Counted from the first letter of the stretch, positions 44,071 to 52,555 are shown. The stretch is DNA of 64,000 nt from Boseongicola sp. (GCA_014075275.1 CP046179.1:2551932-2615931), one strand, 5' to 3'. Notes: a model not told the origin generated them from the sequence alone. Numbers and translations are program-made.

Positions 44071-45800
44071 CCCTGCGCCCATACCAAGAGGCTGCGATCT
44101 CTTCGATCTACGACTATTTCCAGACCAACAAGGGTAACCCTCTGGTGGTGATCCCGACGGCTGGCGGCAAGTCGCTCGTCATGGCGTCATTCATCGAAGG
44201 GGTGCTGAAGGCTTGGCCTGATCAGCGCATCCTGATCGTGACCCATGTGCGCGAGCTGATCGCCCAGAACCATGCGGAGATGCTTGGGCTTTGGCCTGAG
44301 GCACCTGCGGGCATCTATTCAGCGGGTCTGGGCAAACGCGAGGCGCAGGCCCGCGTCCTGTTTGCTGGCATCCAATCAATCCATCGCCGCGCCCATGAGA
44401 TCGGCCACACCGATCTGGTGTTGATTGATGAGGCCCATCTGATCCCAGGCAATTCCAGCACGATGTACAGGCGTTTTCTGGACGCGCTGCAGGCGATCAA
44501 TCCTGCGCTTAAGGTGATCGGACTCACAGCCACACCGTTTCGCACTGGCAGCGGTATGCTGCATGAGGGCAAGGACGCACTCTTCACTGACATTGCCTAT
44601 GAGGCGCCGGTGCGAGAGCTGATTGACGCAGGGTTTCTGAGCCCACTGATCTCGAAACAGCCTGCCACGCGGCTGGATGTCTCAAAGGTCGGCACGCTTG
44701 CGGGTGACTTCATTGCCCGCGATCTGGCAGCCGCGGTCGATCAGAAAGCGACGACGCGGGCAGCCGTGAGCGAGATCATCACCCATGGAAAAGACCGCAA
44801 ATCCTGGCTGGCCTTTTGCTCGGGCGTGGATCATGCGCGTCATGTGGCCGAAGAGTTTGCGCGTCAAGGCGTCACCTGCCGTACGATCTTCGGGGACACA
44901 CCCAAGGACGCGCGCGATGCCATCATCGCGGCCTTCAAGTGCGGCGAAATCCGCGCGCTGGCCTCAATGGGCGTGCTGACGACCGGGTTCAACGCGCCTG
45001 GCGTCGATCTTATCGCATTGCTGCGTCCCACCAAATCCGCAGGGCTCTATGTCCAGATGGTGGGTCGTGGCACGCGTCTGGCTCCGGACAAGGAAAACTG
45101 TCTGGTTCTCGACTTTGCGGGCAATGTCCGCCGCCACGGACCGATCGATCTGGTCCGCCCGAAACGCCCGGGCGATGGCGGGGGTGGCGAGGCACCCACA
45201 AAGGTCTGCCCCGAGTGCGACAGCATCATGGCGATCTCGGCCACCGAATGCCCGGACTGCGGCTATGTCTTCCCGGCCCGGGAGGTGAAGATCGCCCCCA
45301 CGGCGGCCACGCTTCCGGTTTTGTCGCCAAAAGTCCAATGGCTGCCGGTCCAAGGCGTGTCCTATAGCCGTCATGACAAGCGTGGCGGGCTGCCATCACT
45401 GAAGGTCACCTATAGCTGCGGGCTCAAGTCCTACAACGAATGGGTTTGTGTCGAGCATCAGGGGTATGCGCGCCAGAAGGCGCTCGAATGGTGGCGAAAG
45501 CGCGCGCCGGGCTGCCCGATGCCGCGCACTGTCGACGATGCCATTGCGCAGGCGGGGCAACTGGCCCGGCCAACCGCGATCTCGGTGCGCCCGTCTGGCC
45601 GCTTTCTTGAAATCTCCGGCTACAGGTTTGATCCATGCGCCACATCAACTCCGGCCTCTGCGCCGTCTGCCGCCGGGAACCTCGCGGGTTTGGTTGGTTC
45701 AACCCCACATTCGCTGTCTCGGACCCCCGGCGGGACCAAAGCCGCAAACACCTCTGTTCGCGCACCTGCCAGGACATCTGTCACAGGAGGACAGGTATGA
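44064..45800 (+). CDS. SF2 DEAD/DEAH helicase (RadD/SSL2-like)
   Basis: A 578-residue helicase. Motif I is VIPTAGGKSLVM (~residues 29-40), motif II LIDEAHLIP (~119-127), motif III GLTATPFR, and motif VI QMVGRGTRLAPDKENC. A zinc ribbon CPECDSIMAISATECPDC follows. The last ~50 residues are low complexity and overlap the next gene in another frame for 166 nt, so the functional protein may end near residue 525. It unwinds branched DNA during phage replication. Confidence 0.88.
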   Translation: MLTLRPYQEAAISSIYDYFQTNKGNPLVVIPTAGGKSLVMASFIEGVLKAWPDQRILIVTHVRELIAQNHAEMLGLWPEAPAGIYSAGLGKREAQARVLFAGIQSIHRRAHEIGHTDLVLIDEAHLIPGNSSTMYRRFLDALQAINPALKVIGLTATPFRTGSGMLHEGKDALFTDIAYEAPVRELIDAGFLSPLISKQPATRLDVSKVGTLAGDFIARDLAAAVDQKATTRAAVSEIITHGKDRKSWLAFCSGVDHARHVAEEFARQGVTCRTIFGDTPKDARDAIIAAFKCGEIRALASMGVLTTGFNAPGVDLIALLRPTKSAGLYVQMVGRGTRLAPDKENCLVLDFAGNVRRHGPIDLVRPKRPGDGGGGEAPTKVCPECDSIMAISATECPDCGYVFPAREVKIAPTAATLPVLSPKVQWLPVQGVSYSRHDKRGGLPSLKVTYSCGLKSYNEWVCVEHQGYARQKALEWWRKRAPGCPMPRTVDDAIAQAGQLARPTAISVRPSGRFLEISGYRFDPCATSTPASAPSAAGNLAGLVGSTPHSLSRTPGGTKAANTSVRAPARTSVTGGQV

Positions 45801-46021
45801 TCGATCCCACCCCAAATGAAATGCAGGCCATGAGCGTTGGCGGCCAATATGGTGGCGAATACCTTGAGAGTATCGGCAAATCTGATCTCGCCACCCTGAC
45901 TGAGACCGAGTGGGACCGCTTCCTTGATGCGGTCATCACCGGATATTGCGATCAACTGCGCGCACTTGCGGGACAAGACCGCACACGGCTCGACGCCATG
46001 ACCCCGGAGGTGCCGTTCTGA
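45635..46021 (+). CDS. DUF6511-like zinc-binding phage protein
   Basis: A 128-residue protein. The N-terminus CAVCRREPRGFGWFNP ... HLCSRTCQDIC has two Cys pairs spaced as a treble-clef or zinc-ribbon. The C-terminal half (EYLESIGKSDLATLTETEWDRFLDAVITGYCDQL) is helical. It matches the small DUF6511-type proteins between helicase and prim-pol in Rhodobacterales phages. The first 166 nt overlap the 3' end of the helicase in another frame; an alternative start at 45797 would lose the zinc motif. Confidence 0.68.
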   Translation: MRHINSGLCAVCRREPRGFGWFNPTFAVSDPRRDQSRKHLCSRTCQDICHRRTGMIDPTPNEMQAMSVGGQYGGEYLESIGKSDLATLTETEWDRFLDAVITGYCDQLRALAGQDRTRLDAMTPEVPF

Positions 46022-48300
46022 TGGCTGATACATCCAACATGGCGCGCTTCGGCGCGCGTCTTGTCACCAATGGCTATGCCATTCTGCCAATCGGCCCGGG
46101 CACCAAAAAGCCTGGCCAGTTCAAGCGCGGGGCGTGGGCCGATTATCCGGAATGGAACCGGCATGCAGAACGCCCGACAACCGAGGTCGAAATCGCGACC
46201 TGGTCGGCATGGCCCGATTGCGGCATCGGGATTGTGGGCGGCGCGGTTGCAGCGGTTGATATCGACATCGTGGAGGATGCGGAATTGGCGCTTCGGATCG
46301 AACAACTGGCGCGTGAACGTTTGGGGGATACCCCGGCGCTGCGCATCGGCAAGGCGCCAAAGCGGATGTTGATCTATCGCACAGCAACCCCTTTCCGGGG
46401 CATCAAACGTCATCCGCTGGAGGTGCTTTGCCTGGGTCAGCAGTTCGTTGCCTACGCAAACCACCCGGATACTGGCGCGCCCTATGCCTGGCCAGAGGAA
46501 GGGCTGGCTGATCTTGATATCACGGAGCTGCCTGAAATCACCGCAGAGATGGCACGCGCCTTTCTTGATGAGGCCTATGCCCTGTTGCCCGACCATTTGC
46601 AGCAACGCGGGCTTGCGACAGGATCACAGGGCACGGAGCACCTGCAAGCCCATAGCCAGATGGGGACATTACCGGCCATTGAGGCAGCGCTGAAATGGCT
46701 ACCGAATGCGGAGTTGGACTATGACAGCTGGGTGCGGATTGGTATGGCGCTGAAGGGCGCGCTTGGTGAGGCTGGGGGCGATATCTTTGCGGGCTGGTCA
46801 GCGCAGGCGGCCAAGGATGTGTCTGCGGCGACCGCTAAGGCCTGGGCCAGCTTCAAACCCGATCGCATTGGCGCCGGCACGATCTACCACCTTGCCATTG
46901 AGCGCGGCTGGCAGCCTGATGCCTCACTATGTCTGGACGGTGCTGTGGCCTGTGATGGCGAGCACCCAGCGGCGGGGTTGTTGTCGAGGCTGGGAGGGCA
47001 TTCCGAGGGTGATGAGGAACCAACGGCCACCTTACCATTCACGCTGGTCATGCCGGACGGGTTGGTGGGCGATCTGACCGATTACATGCTGTCGACAGCC
47101 CGGCGTCCTCAGCCGTTGTTGTCACTTGGCGCTAGCTTCTGCGCGATTGGTGCGCTCATGGGGCGGCAGTATCGCACCGAGAGCAACCTGCGCTCGAACC
47201 TGTATGTCGTGGGCATTGCGGATAGCGGATCAGGCAAGAACCACGCCCGCGAAATCATCAACGAGGTCTTTTTTGAGGCGGGGCTGGCCCATCATCTCGG
47301 TGGCAACAAGATCGCCTCCGGTGCGGGGCTTTTGACCGCGTTGCATCGCCAGCCTGCAATCCTGTTCCAGATCGATGAGTTTGGGATGTTTCTGGCAGCG
47401 GCGGCCGACCGGCGCCGCAGTCCACGCCACATCACTGAAATCCTCGACAACATGACCGAGCTTTACACGGCCGCGGGCGGGATTTTCCTCGGTGCAGAAT
47501 ATGCCAACCGTGATGGCTCAAACGAGCGGCGGGATATCAATCAACCCTGCCTGAGTGTCTATGGCACTACGACGCCTTTGCACTTCTGGGGCGCATTGCA
47601 GGGCGCAAACGTCGTCGACGGCTCGCTGGCCCGCTTTCTGATCTTGCCGAGTGATGAGGATTATCCAGACGAGAACATCGCCGTGGGCATGCGCCAGGCT
47701 GATCCCACGCTGATCGCTGGGTTGCAGAGCGTGGCCTGCGGTGGAGGGCATCAGAAGGGCAACCTTGCGGGCAAGACAGCCGATCAGAACACCGCGGTGA
47801 ACCCAACTATCGTGCCCATGACCGAGGAGGCCCGTGCGCGTTTCAAAGCGCTGAGCGCCGAATTGACGGGGGAGTTGCGGGCGGCAGCCGGGACGGCTTT
47901 CACGGCGATCCTGGCGCGCATTGGGGAGAACGCATTGAAGCTTGCATTGATCGTCGCGGTCGGGCGCGATCCGACAAACCCTGGGATCGACCTCTCGGCC
48001 GCAGATTGGGCCATTGATTTTGTGCGCCATTATGCGCGGCGAACCATGGAGGCTGTTGAGCGCCATGTCGCGGACACCGAGACAGAAGCGCATTTGAAGC
48101 GGTTGAAGGAGATCATCCGGGCGGCAGGAGCGAAAGGCATCGCCAAATCCGAAATCACGCGCGCCTCACAATGGCTCAAGTCGCGTGACCGTGATGAGAA
48201 CCTGCTGACCTTGATCGAAAGCGGGGATGTCACGACCGGCATGCGCGGCTCATCGACCAAGCAGGCCATGGTGTACAGGTTGGCGCGGTTTGGCGGGTGA
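46021..48300 (+). CDS. Bifunctional primase-polymerase with DUF3987-like helicase domain
   Basis: A 759-residue replication protein. The N-terminal AEP prim-pol has VAAVDIDIVED (catalytic DxD near residues 79-83) and LEVLCLGQQFVAYANHPDTG. A PriCT-2 region (ALKWLPNAELDYDSWVRIGMALKG) links to an ATPase with a P-loop-like GIADSGSGKNHAREI (~398) and QIDEFGMFL. It would make primers and unwind DNA at the phage origin. ATG 46021 overlaps the previous stop. Candidate iterons follow immediately downstream. Confidence 0.88.
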   Translation: MADTSNMARFGARLVTNGYAILPIGPGTKKPGQFKRGAWADYPEWNRHAERPTTEVEIATWSAWPDCGIGIVGGAVAAVDIDIVEDAELALRIEQLARERLGDTPALRIGKAPKRMLIYRTATPFRGIKRHPLEVLCLGQQFVAYANHPDTGAPYAWPEEGLADLDITELPEITAEMARAFLDEAYALLPDHLQQRGLATGSQGTEHLQAHSQMGTLPAIEAALKWLPNAELDYDSWVRIGMALKGALGEAGGDIFAGWSAQAAKDVSAATAKAWASFKPDRIGAGTIYHLAIERGWQPDASLCLDGAVACDGEHPAAGLLSRLGGHSEGDEEPTATLPFTLVMPDGLVGDLTDYMLSTARRPQPLLSLGASFCAIGALMGRQYRTESNLRSNLYVVGIADSGSGKNHAREIINEVFFEAGLAHHLGGNKIASGAGLLTALHRQPAILFQIDEFGMFLAAAADRRRSPRHITEILDNMTELYTAAGGIFLGAEYANRDGSNERRDINQPCLSVYGTTTPLHFWGALQGANVVDGSLARFLILPSDEDYPDENIAVGMRQADPTLIAGLQSVACGGGHQKGNLAGKTADQNTAVNPTIVPMTEEARARFKALSAELTGELRAAAGTAFTAILARIGENALKLALIVAVGRDPTNPGIDLSAADWAIDFVRHYARRTMEAVERHVADTETEAHLKRLKEIIRAAGAKGIAKSEITRASQWLKSRDRDENLLTLIESGDVTTGMRGSSTKQAMVYRLARFGG

Positions 48301-48306
48301 CGGGAG

Positions 48307-48568
48307 ATCCTTCAAACCCACTGAAGCTGATTTTGAAGCAGGCATTGGGAATAACACCATGAGTTAAAACGGAAAAATAAAATCCTTCAAATCCTTCAAT
48401 CTTTCAAGAGGACCCCTTATCCCTATACGCGTACGCGCGCGTTTAAACATTAGGAGAGAGGTACCTATTGAAATATTGAATAATTGAAAGATTATATATT
48501 ATGCATACAGGACAACGACTTAGGGGCGGAAATCTTTCAAGAGCCTTCCCTGAATGTTTTGAAAGATT
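48307..48568. repeat. Iteron-like repeats and AT-rich stretch, candidate replication origin
   Basis: The motif AATC(C/T)TTCAA recurs. Variants start at 48307, 48381 and 48390, and exact AATCTTTCAA copies lie at 48398-48407 and 48531-48540. The reverse form TTGAAAGATT lies at 48484-48493 and 48559-48568. The last pair makes an 11-bp inverted repeat around 18 nt. An AT-rich stretch (~48467-48507) and an alternating ACGCGTACGCGCGCG tract (48426-48440) lie between. The ~390-bp gap right after the prim-pol gene suggests a phage origin or a binding site for an early regulator. Confidence 0.5.
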
Positions 48569-48690
48569 TGCCGGGCGGCCTCGTCGCCCTGCGCCTTACC
48601 TGACCAGACCACCCTTCGGGGCCTGGCGAGACCGCAGCCTTCACCGGCCAGCCCTCTCGCCTTGCTCATCAAATCGAAGAGGAGGTCTGC

Positions 48691-49179
48691 ATGACCCAAC
48701 CCAAACAAACCCCGCGCTGCATACTAGCGCTCGATCTGGGCACGACCACCGGCTGGGCCATCCGTGACTTTGATTGCCTGATCACCAGCGGCACCGCCAG
48801 CTTCAAGCCCGGCCGCTACGATGGCGGTGGTATGCGCTATCTGCGGTTCACCAACTGGCTAACGGAACTTGATCGGCTGTCTGGACCGATTGCAACGATC
48901 TGGTTCGAAGAAGTTCGCCGCCACGCTGGTACTGACGCAGCCCATGTTTATGGAGGCCTCATGGCCTCACTGACCAGTTGGGGCGAGCTGAGGGGCATTC
49001 CCTATGAGGGCGTGCCGGTGGGCACGATCAAGCATCACGCCACCGGCAAGGGCAACGCCAACAAGGACGCCATGATCGCCGCCGCACGGGCGCGTGGGTT
49101 CAGCCCCGCTGATGACAATGAGGCAGATGCTATCGCCATCCTGCACTGGGCCATTGAGACCCGGGGAGGTGTGGCATGA
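48691..49179 (+). CDS. RuvC-like Holliday junction resolvase
   Basis: A 162-residue RNase H-fold nuclease. The first acidic residue is in LALDLGTTTGWAI, the second in IWFEEVRRHAG, and the final pair in ADDNEADAIAILHWA. Spacing and order match phage RuvC-like resolvases, which cut branched replication intermediates before packaging. GGAGG precedes the ATG. It overlaps the next gene by ATGA. Confidence 0.85.
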   Translation: MTQPKQTPRCILALDLGTTTGWAIRDFDCLITSGTASFKPGRYDGGGMRYLRFTNWLTELDRLSGPIATIWFEEVRRHAGTDAAHVYGGLMASLTSWGELRGIPYEGVPVGTIKHHATGKGNANKDAMIAAARARGFSPADDNEADAIAILHWAIETRGGVA

Positions 49180-49373
49180 GGTTTACCCCCAAAGGCTATG
49201 GCGGACACCGCCGTGATCCCGATCAGGTCAAACGGGACGGTTGGCACGAACAGGGTGTGCTGGCTGTCAGCATCGACGATCAGCGCCTGACCTGGCCGGA
49301 ACGTGAATTGGTCGAGCAATTAGGCACAAAACTCTATGGGCCACGCCCCGTTGGGGAGGTGCGCCATGGGTGA
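49176..49373 (+). CDS. Small phage protein, unknown
   Basis: A 65-residue basic protein (MRFTPKGYGGHRRDPDQVKRDGWHEQGVLAVSIDDQRLTW), overlapping the RuvC-like gene by ATGA and the next gene by 8 nt. Such small proteins are common between the resolvase and DUF6362 genes in related phages. No function can be assigned. Confidence 0.65.
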   Translation: MRFTPKGYGGHRRDPDQVKRDGWHEQGVLAVSIDDQRLTWPERELVEQLGTKLYGPRPVGEVRHG

Positions 49374-49746
49374 GAAAAAGACATGGACCGCCGACGATGT
49401 CGCGGATCATTTCGAAGAAGCGTTCCGCACGCTGCGCAAGCTGCCAGCGGTCAAGGCAAAGGGGTACTTCAACGCCTGGCCTGACATCGCGCGGACCAGC
49501 CGTGAGATCGCTGCGATGGAGCCGCAGCCTATGCGGGTCTGGCCGTCGGCGGCGTCGATCACACGGCTTGAGCAGACCTTCGATTGGGTGCTTTGGATTG
49601 ACGAGGCCGAGCGCAGGCTGATCTGGTCTCGGGCGGCGCGTGTGCCTTGGAAGCAGATCAGCGGTGAACTTGGCGTTGACCGCACGACGGCATGGCGCAA
49701 GCACAAGCTCGCATTGACCAAGATCGCGTCGCGCCTGAATGTCTGA
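49366..49746 (+). CDS. DUF6362 protein, HTH-containing
   Basis: A 126-residue protein: WTADDVADHFEEAFRTLRKLPAVKAKGYFNAWPDI, then EQTFDWVLWIDEAERRLIWSRAARVPWKQISGELGVDRTTAWRKHKLAL. The last block is a sigma-like helix-turn-helix, so it may control late transcription. The family lies just before the packaging region in many Rhodobacterales prophages. I prefer ATG 49366 to the upstream 49336. A terminator follows at 49819. Confidence 0.78.
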   Translation: MGEKKTWTADDVADHFEEAFRTLRKLPAVKAKGYFNAWPDIARTSREIAAMEPQPMRVWPSAASITRLEQTFDWVLWIDEAERRLIWSRAARVPWKQISGELGVDRTTAWRKHKLALTKIASRLNV

Positions 49747-49818
49747 ACGACTCCAATATGTTGCAACACTTTTGTGTTCGACACATGCAACAGTTTCGTG
49801 CTATCCGTAGGGCATAAT

Positions 49819-49855
49819 GGGGAGAGTGCGTTGGAAGACGGCTCTCCCCGTTTTT
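49819..49855 (+). terminator. Rho-independent terminator of the replication operon
   Basis: GGGGAGAG (49819-49826) pairs with CTCTCCCC (49842-49849), with a 15-nt loop, and is followed by G and TTTTT. It lies about 70 bp after the DUF6362 stop and ends the long early operon. Confidence 0.72.
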
Positions 49856-49893
49856 GTTGGTGGACACTTCGCTGGCTTCTGGTTTCCAGCCAG

Positions 49894-50101
49894 GGGTCCA
49901 GCTGGCATCCAGCGCACTAACCCACTGAATTCGCGGGTCCTTCCTGGCCCCAAACGTATACGGGGGGGCGAGGCGCGCAATATCGCTAGTGACAGGGCTG
50001 GTTTTTTGGGAAGCCACCCCAGCGTGTATCCACCCGTGATCTGACAAAAACCACAATTAAACAAACCCTTGGAGCTGGATGCCTTCGCCGCCGCTGGACC
50101 C
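49894..50101. ncRNA. Possible structured RNA or cis-element in a 320-bp gene-free gap
   Basis: Two nested inverted repeats close this gap. GGGTCCAGC (49894-49902) pairs with GCTGGACCC (50093-50101), and GGCATCCAGC (49904-49913) pairs with GCTGGATGCC (50074-50083). Stacked, they make a 19-bp helix with an internal bulge around ~160 nt. A small GCTGG/CCAGC hairpin lies just outside at 49871-49890. No credible protein is encoded. It may be a small RNA, a leader of the methyltransferase gene, or a packaging-linked site. Promoter and terminator for it are not evident. Confidence 0.4.
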
Positions 50102-50206
50102 TTCGTGGAGTCCAAGCTGGTTGTTTGTATCCGGAGTCCAGGGGTCCACCCCATTGAGGCGAGCTGAACATTATGACCCTGAGCTTTGCCCCCGACGCAA
50201 TCGAGA

Positions 50207-50274
50207 CTTGGCCGATTGCCAAGCTCCAGCCTTATGCGAAGAACGCAAAGATGCATGGCGCGGATCAGGTCGCA
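50207..50274 (+). repeat. 68-bp inverted repeat, left copy (native position)
   Basis: This copy encodes part of the ParB domain (roughly TWPIAKLQPYAKNAKMHGAD) and is coding in its own frame, so it is the source. It is identical in reverse complement to 50940-51007. The bases just outside, 50206 and 50275, no longer match. Confidence 0.93.
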
Positions 50275-50939
50275 AAGATCGCGGCCAGCATGGCCGAGTT
50301 TGGCTGGACCGTTCCTTGCCTGGTCGCGGACGACGGAGAATTGATCGCAGGCCACGGCCGTGTGCTTGCCGCCACACAGCTGGGGCTGCTTGAGGCCCCC
50401 GTGATCGTGCTGGGACATCTGACCGAAGCACAGCGTCGGGCCTACCGGATTGCGGACAACAAACTGACGGAACTAGGGTCCTGGGATGAAGCGTTGCTAT
50501 CGGCTGAGTTGAACGACCTGCTGGCAGAGGACTACGATCTCTCGCTCATCGGCTTCGATGACGCTGAACTCGAAGCGCTGTTGGCCGGAGACGTTGATCC
50601 TGAAACAGCCTCCCGCGAGGGCGAGGACGATGTTCCCGAGGCCCCCGAGACCCCAATCAGCCGCCCTGGCGATCTCTGGTTGCTCGGCAAGCATCGGTTG
50701 CTCTGCGGTGACGCGACCGTGGCCACCGATGTCGAGCTTCTGCTCGGTGATGTGAAGCCGCAGCTGATGGTGACCGATCCGCCTTACGGCGTCGACTATG
50801 ATCCCGGCTGGCGCAACAAGGCAGGAGCCGCGGCCACAAAGCGCACCGGCAAGGTGCTAAATGATGACCGCGCTGACTGGCGCGAGGCTTGGGCGCTCTT
50901 CCCTGGCGATGTGGCCTATGTCTGGCATGGCGCGCTGCA

Positions 50940-51007
50940 TGCGACCTGATCCGCGCCATGCATCTTTGCGTTCTTCGCATAAGGCTGGAGCTTGGCAATC
51001 GGCCAAG
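50940..51007 (-). repeat. 68-bp inverted repeat, right copy (inserted position)
   Basis: A perfect 68-bp reverse complement of 50207-50274, located within the methylase domain. It starts at TGCGACC, which could itself be shared junction microhomology, and ends at CCAAG just before GATCGG. It introduces a TGA codon and shifts the frame. Confidence 0.93.
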
Positions 51008-51426
51008 GATCGGCTGGTGCTGAGCCGCGGTGATTATCACTGGCAGCACGAACCGTGCCTTTATGCGGTGAAGAAAACCGGCAAGGGCCACTGGGCGGGC
51101 GACCGCAAACAAACGACGCTATGGCAGATCGCGAACAAGGATCAGGACGTGGAAACCGTACACGGCACCCAGAAGCCCGTCGAATGTATGCGCCGTCCGA
51201 TCCTGAACAATTCCAGTCCGGGCCAAGCTGTCTACGAGCCTTTTATGGGCTCGGGCACTACGCTAATCGCGGCGGAAACCACGGGGCGGGTCTGCTACGG
51301 GATTGAACTTAATCCGGCGTATGTCGATGTGGCTGTTCAACGGTGGCAGCAGTTTACTGGCAAGCACGCTGTTCTTGAAGGCGCCGGGACCAGTTTTGAT
51401 GATCTGCGCTCAGAGCGGGGTAGCCA

Positions 51427-51747
51427 ATGAAGCAATCCCGTCTGATGTCATTTTGTGAAGCGATTGCGAATGTCACGGTTGGCTACGGCGTCGCTGTGCT
51501 GACGCAGATCCTGATCTTCCCGATGTTTGGGCTGCACACGACGCTGGCGCAGAACTTGCAAATGGGGGCGGTCTTTACCGTCGTCAGCATCGTGCGGTCC
51601 TATGTCCTGCGGCGGGTCTTCGAGGCAATCCGGGTCCGATCAACAAAGCCGCCGCTCCAGACAAGCGACGGCTCTGTTCGCGCAAGACTCCCTTACCGCC
51701 GCGACTTCGGCGGTGCAGCGGCGCGGGATCAGTCTTCGATACGATAG
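51427..51747 (+). CDS. DUF7220-like membrane protein
   Basis: A 106-residue protein. The conserved N-terminal part reads SRLMSFCEAIANVTVGYGVAVLTQILIFPMFGLHTTLAQNL and then VFTVVSIVRSYVLRRVFEAI, with two membrane-spanning segments. It matches the small membrane proteins encoded after ParB-methyltransferases in Rhodobacterales phages. The last ~35 residues are of different composition and overlap the convergent DUF3489 gene. It overlaps the methyltransferase stop by ATGA. Role unknown. Confidence 0.72.
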   Translation: MKQSRLMSFCEAIANVTVGYGVAVLTQILIFPMFGLHTTLAQNLQMGAVFTVVSIVRSYVLRRVFEAIRVRSTKPPLQTSDGSVRARLPYRRDFGGAAARDQSSIR

Positions 51748-51971
51748 ACGCGTCCGCGCGCATCCACCATTTCCGAGGTGATAGCGAGGCCAAGCTTTTT
51801 CTTGAGCGCGCCGGACATGGCGCCGCGCACCGTATGCGATTGCCACTCGGTGGCAGCGGTGATCTCTTCGATGGTCGCACCTTCGGGCCGACGCAGGAGG
51901 TCAATCACGATCTGCTGCTTGGTCGGGTGCGGGGCCGTCGCGGTTGTTTTCGGTGTGGATTTCTGAGCCAT
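51729..51971 (-). CDS. DUF3489 protein
   Basis: An 80-residue protein with the DUF3489 winged-helix pattern: TKQQIVIDLLRRPEGATIEEITAATEWQSHTVRGAMSGALKKKLGL and a final RVYRIED. It probably binds DNA. It is encoded opposite to the late operon, with the other two minus-strand genes at 52062-52555, and overlaps the DUF7220 gene tail to tail by 19 nt. Confidence 0.82.
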   Translation of the reverse strand: MAQKSTPKTTATAPHPTKQQIVIDLLRRPEGATIEEITAATEWQSHTVRGAMSGALKKKLGLAITSEMVDARGRVYRIED

Positions 51972-52022
51972 AAGTGTCTCCAGTATTTGAGGATCGCGAC
52001 ATGCGTCCTTCTACCGAGACAG

Positions 52023-52040
52023 GCCCCGCGAGTGCGGGGC
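52023..52040. terminator. GC-rich hairpin between minus-strand genes
   Basis: GCCCCGC (52023-52029) and GCGGGGC (52034-52040) form a 7-bp stem with a GAGT loop. There is no clear T run on either strand, so it may be a weak terminator or an RNA-stability element. Confidence 0.4.
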
Positions 52041-52061
52041 GTATCTTGAGGTCTGTGCAGT

Positions 52062-52280
52062 TCAGACCAGACCGATGTCTTTCAGACAGGCGGCTGCGTC
52101 GATCAGTTGATTGGTGGGCACCTCGATGGTGATCGTCATGCTGTCGGCGTAGGCGCGAACATAAACGCCACCGTCGTCCATCAAGGCGCATTCGATCTCG
52201 TCAAGGACTACGCTGATGCGGCTGCGATCGAATTGATCGGGCAGTTTTCGAATTGCGATACGAATTGTGCTGGTTTCCAT
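52062..52280 (-). CDS. Small phage protein, unknown
   Basis: A 72-residue acidic protein: METSTIRIAIRKLPDQFDRS, then VVLDEIECALMDDGGVYVRAYADSMTITIEV. GGAG lies about 8 nt upstream of ATG 52280. It follows the gene at 52286-52555 by 5 nt, so they are co-transcribed. Strong coding character and a good start support it; family not recognised. Confidence 0.62.
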   Translation of the reverse strand: METSTIRIAIRKLPDQFDRSRISVVLDEIECALMDDGGVYVRAYADSMTITIEVPTNQLIDAAACLKDIGLV

Positions 52281-52285
52281 GGCGC

Positions 52286-52555
52286 TTACTCCGCGTGCTC
52301 GCCTTCACTGAAGGCGCTGTCGGTGATGCGCTTCAGCAAGCTGGCGTAATGCTCAAGGGTGCCAACATGGCCCCAGTTGATTTCGTCGGGGTGGCAGTTG
52401 AAGTGCTCGTCGCTGAGGCTCTGAAGCCGGGCGAGCATGTTGTCGATCTCGGCTTTCTTGCCAAGGAAGGCGTTGATCGCAGCTTCGCGGTTCCGCGCAG
52501 CCTTCTCGGCGCGCAGTTGGTGGCGGGGTGTGGTGATCGGGTTCAGGCGGGTCAT
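52286..52555 (-). CDS. Small phage protein, unknown
   Basis: An 89-residue helical protein: AEKAARNREAAINAFLGKKAEIDNMLARLQSLSDEHFNCHPDEINWGHVGTLEHYASLLKRI. GGAG precedes ATG 52555. It is first in the short minus-strand group that includes DUF3489 and lies just upstream of, and divergent from, the terminase genes. Function unknown; a regulatory role is possible from position. Confidence 0.65.
   Translation of the reverse strand: MTRLNPITTPRHQLRAEKAARNREAAINAFLGKKAEIDNMLARLQSLSDEHFNCHPDEINWGHVGTLEHYASLLKRITDSAFSEGEHAE

Larger units (their letters stand above)
50173..51430 (+). pseudogene. ParB-DNA methyltransferase fusion interrupted by an inverted self-copy
   Basis: The 5' part (50173-50949) has a ParB-like domain (IETWPIAKLQPYAKNAKMHG, DDGELIAGHGRVLAA, YRIADNKLTELGSWD) and the start of an N4/N6 methylase with MVTDPPYGVDYDPGW. 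It stops after WHGALHAT. The rest (about 51005-51430) resumes in another frame: KDRLVLSRGDYHWQHEPCLYAV, TVHGTQKPVECMRRPI, YEPFMGSGTTLIAAE (AdoMet motif). Positions 50940-51007 are a perfect reverse complement of 50207-50274 and replace about 20 expected residues. As assembled the enzyme is broken; the defect is recent or an artefact. Confidence 0.85.

Noticed and set aside
48501-48767. An 88-codon frame over the repeat region
   Set aside because: It runs through the repeats and the RuvC-like gene start, has no RBS and reads as low-complexity Arg/Pro sequence.
50275-50939. Programmed invertible (phase-variable) segment
   Set aside because: Inversion between the 68-bp repeats would not restore the gene in either orientation, because native sequence at the right copy is missing. 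Replacement by a template switch or an artefact is simpler.
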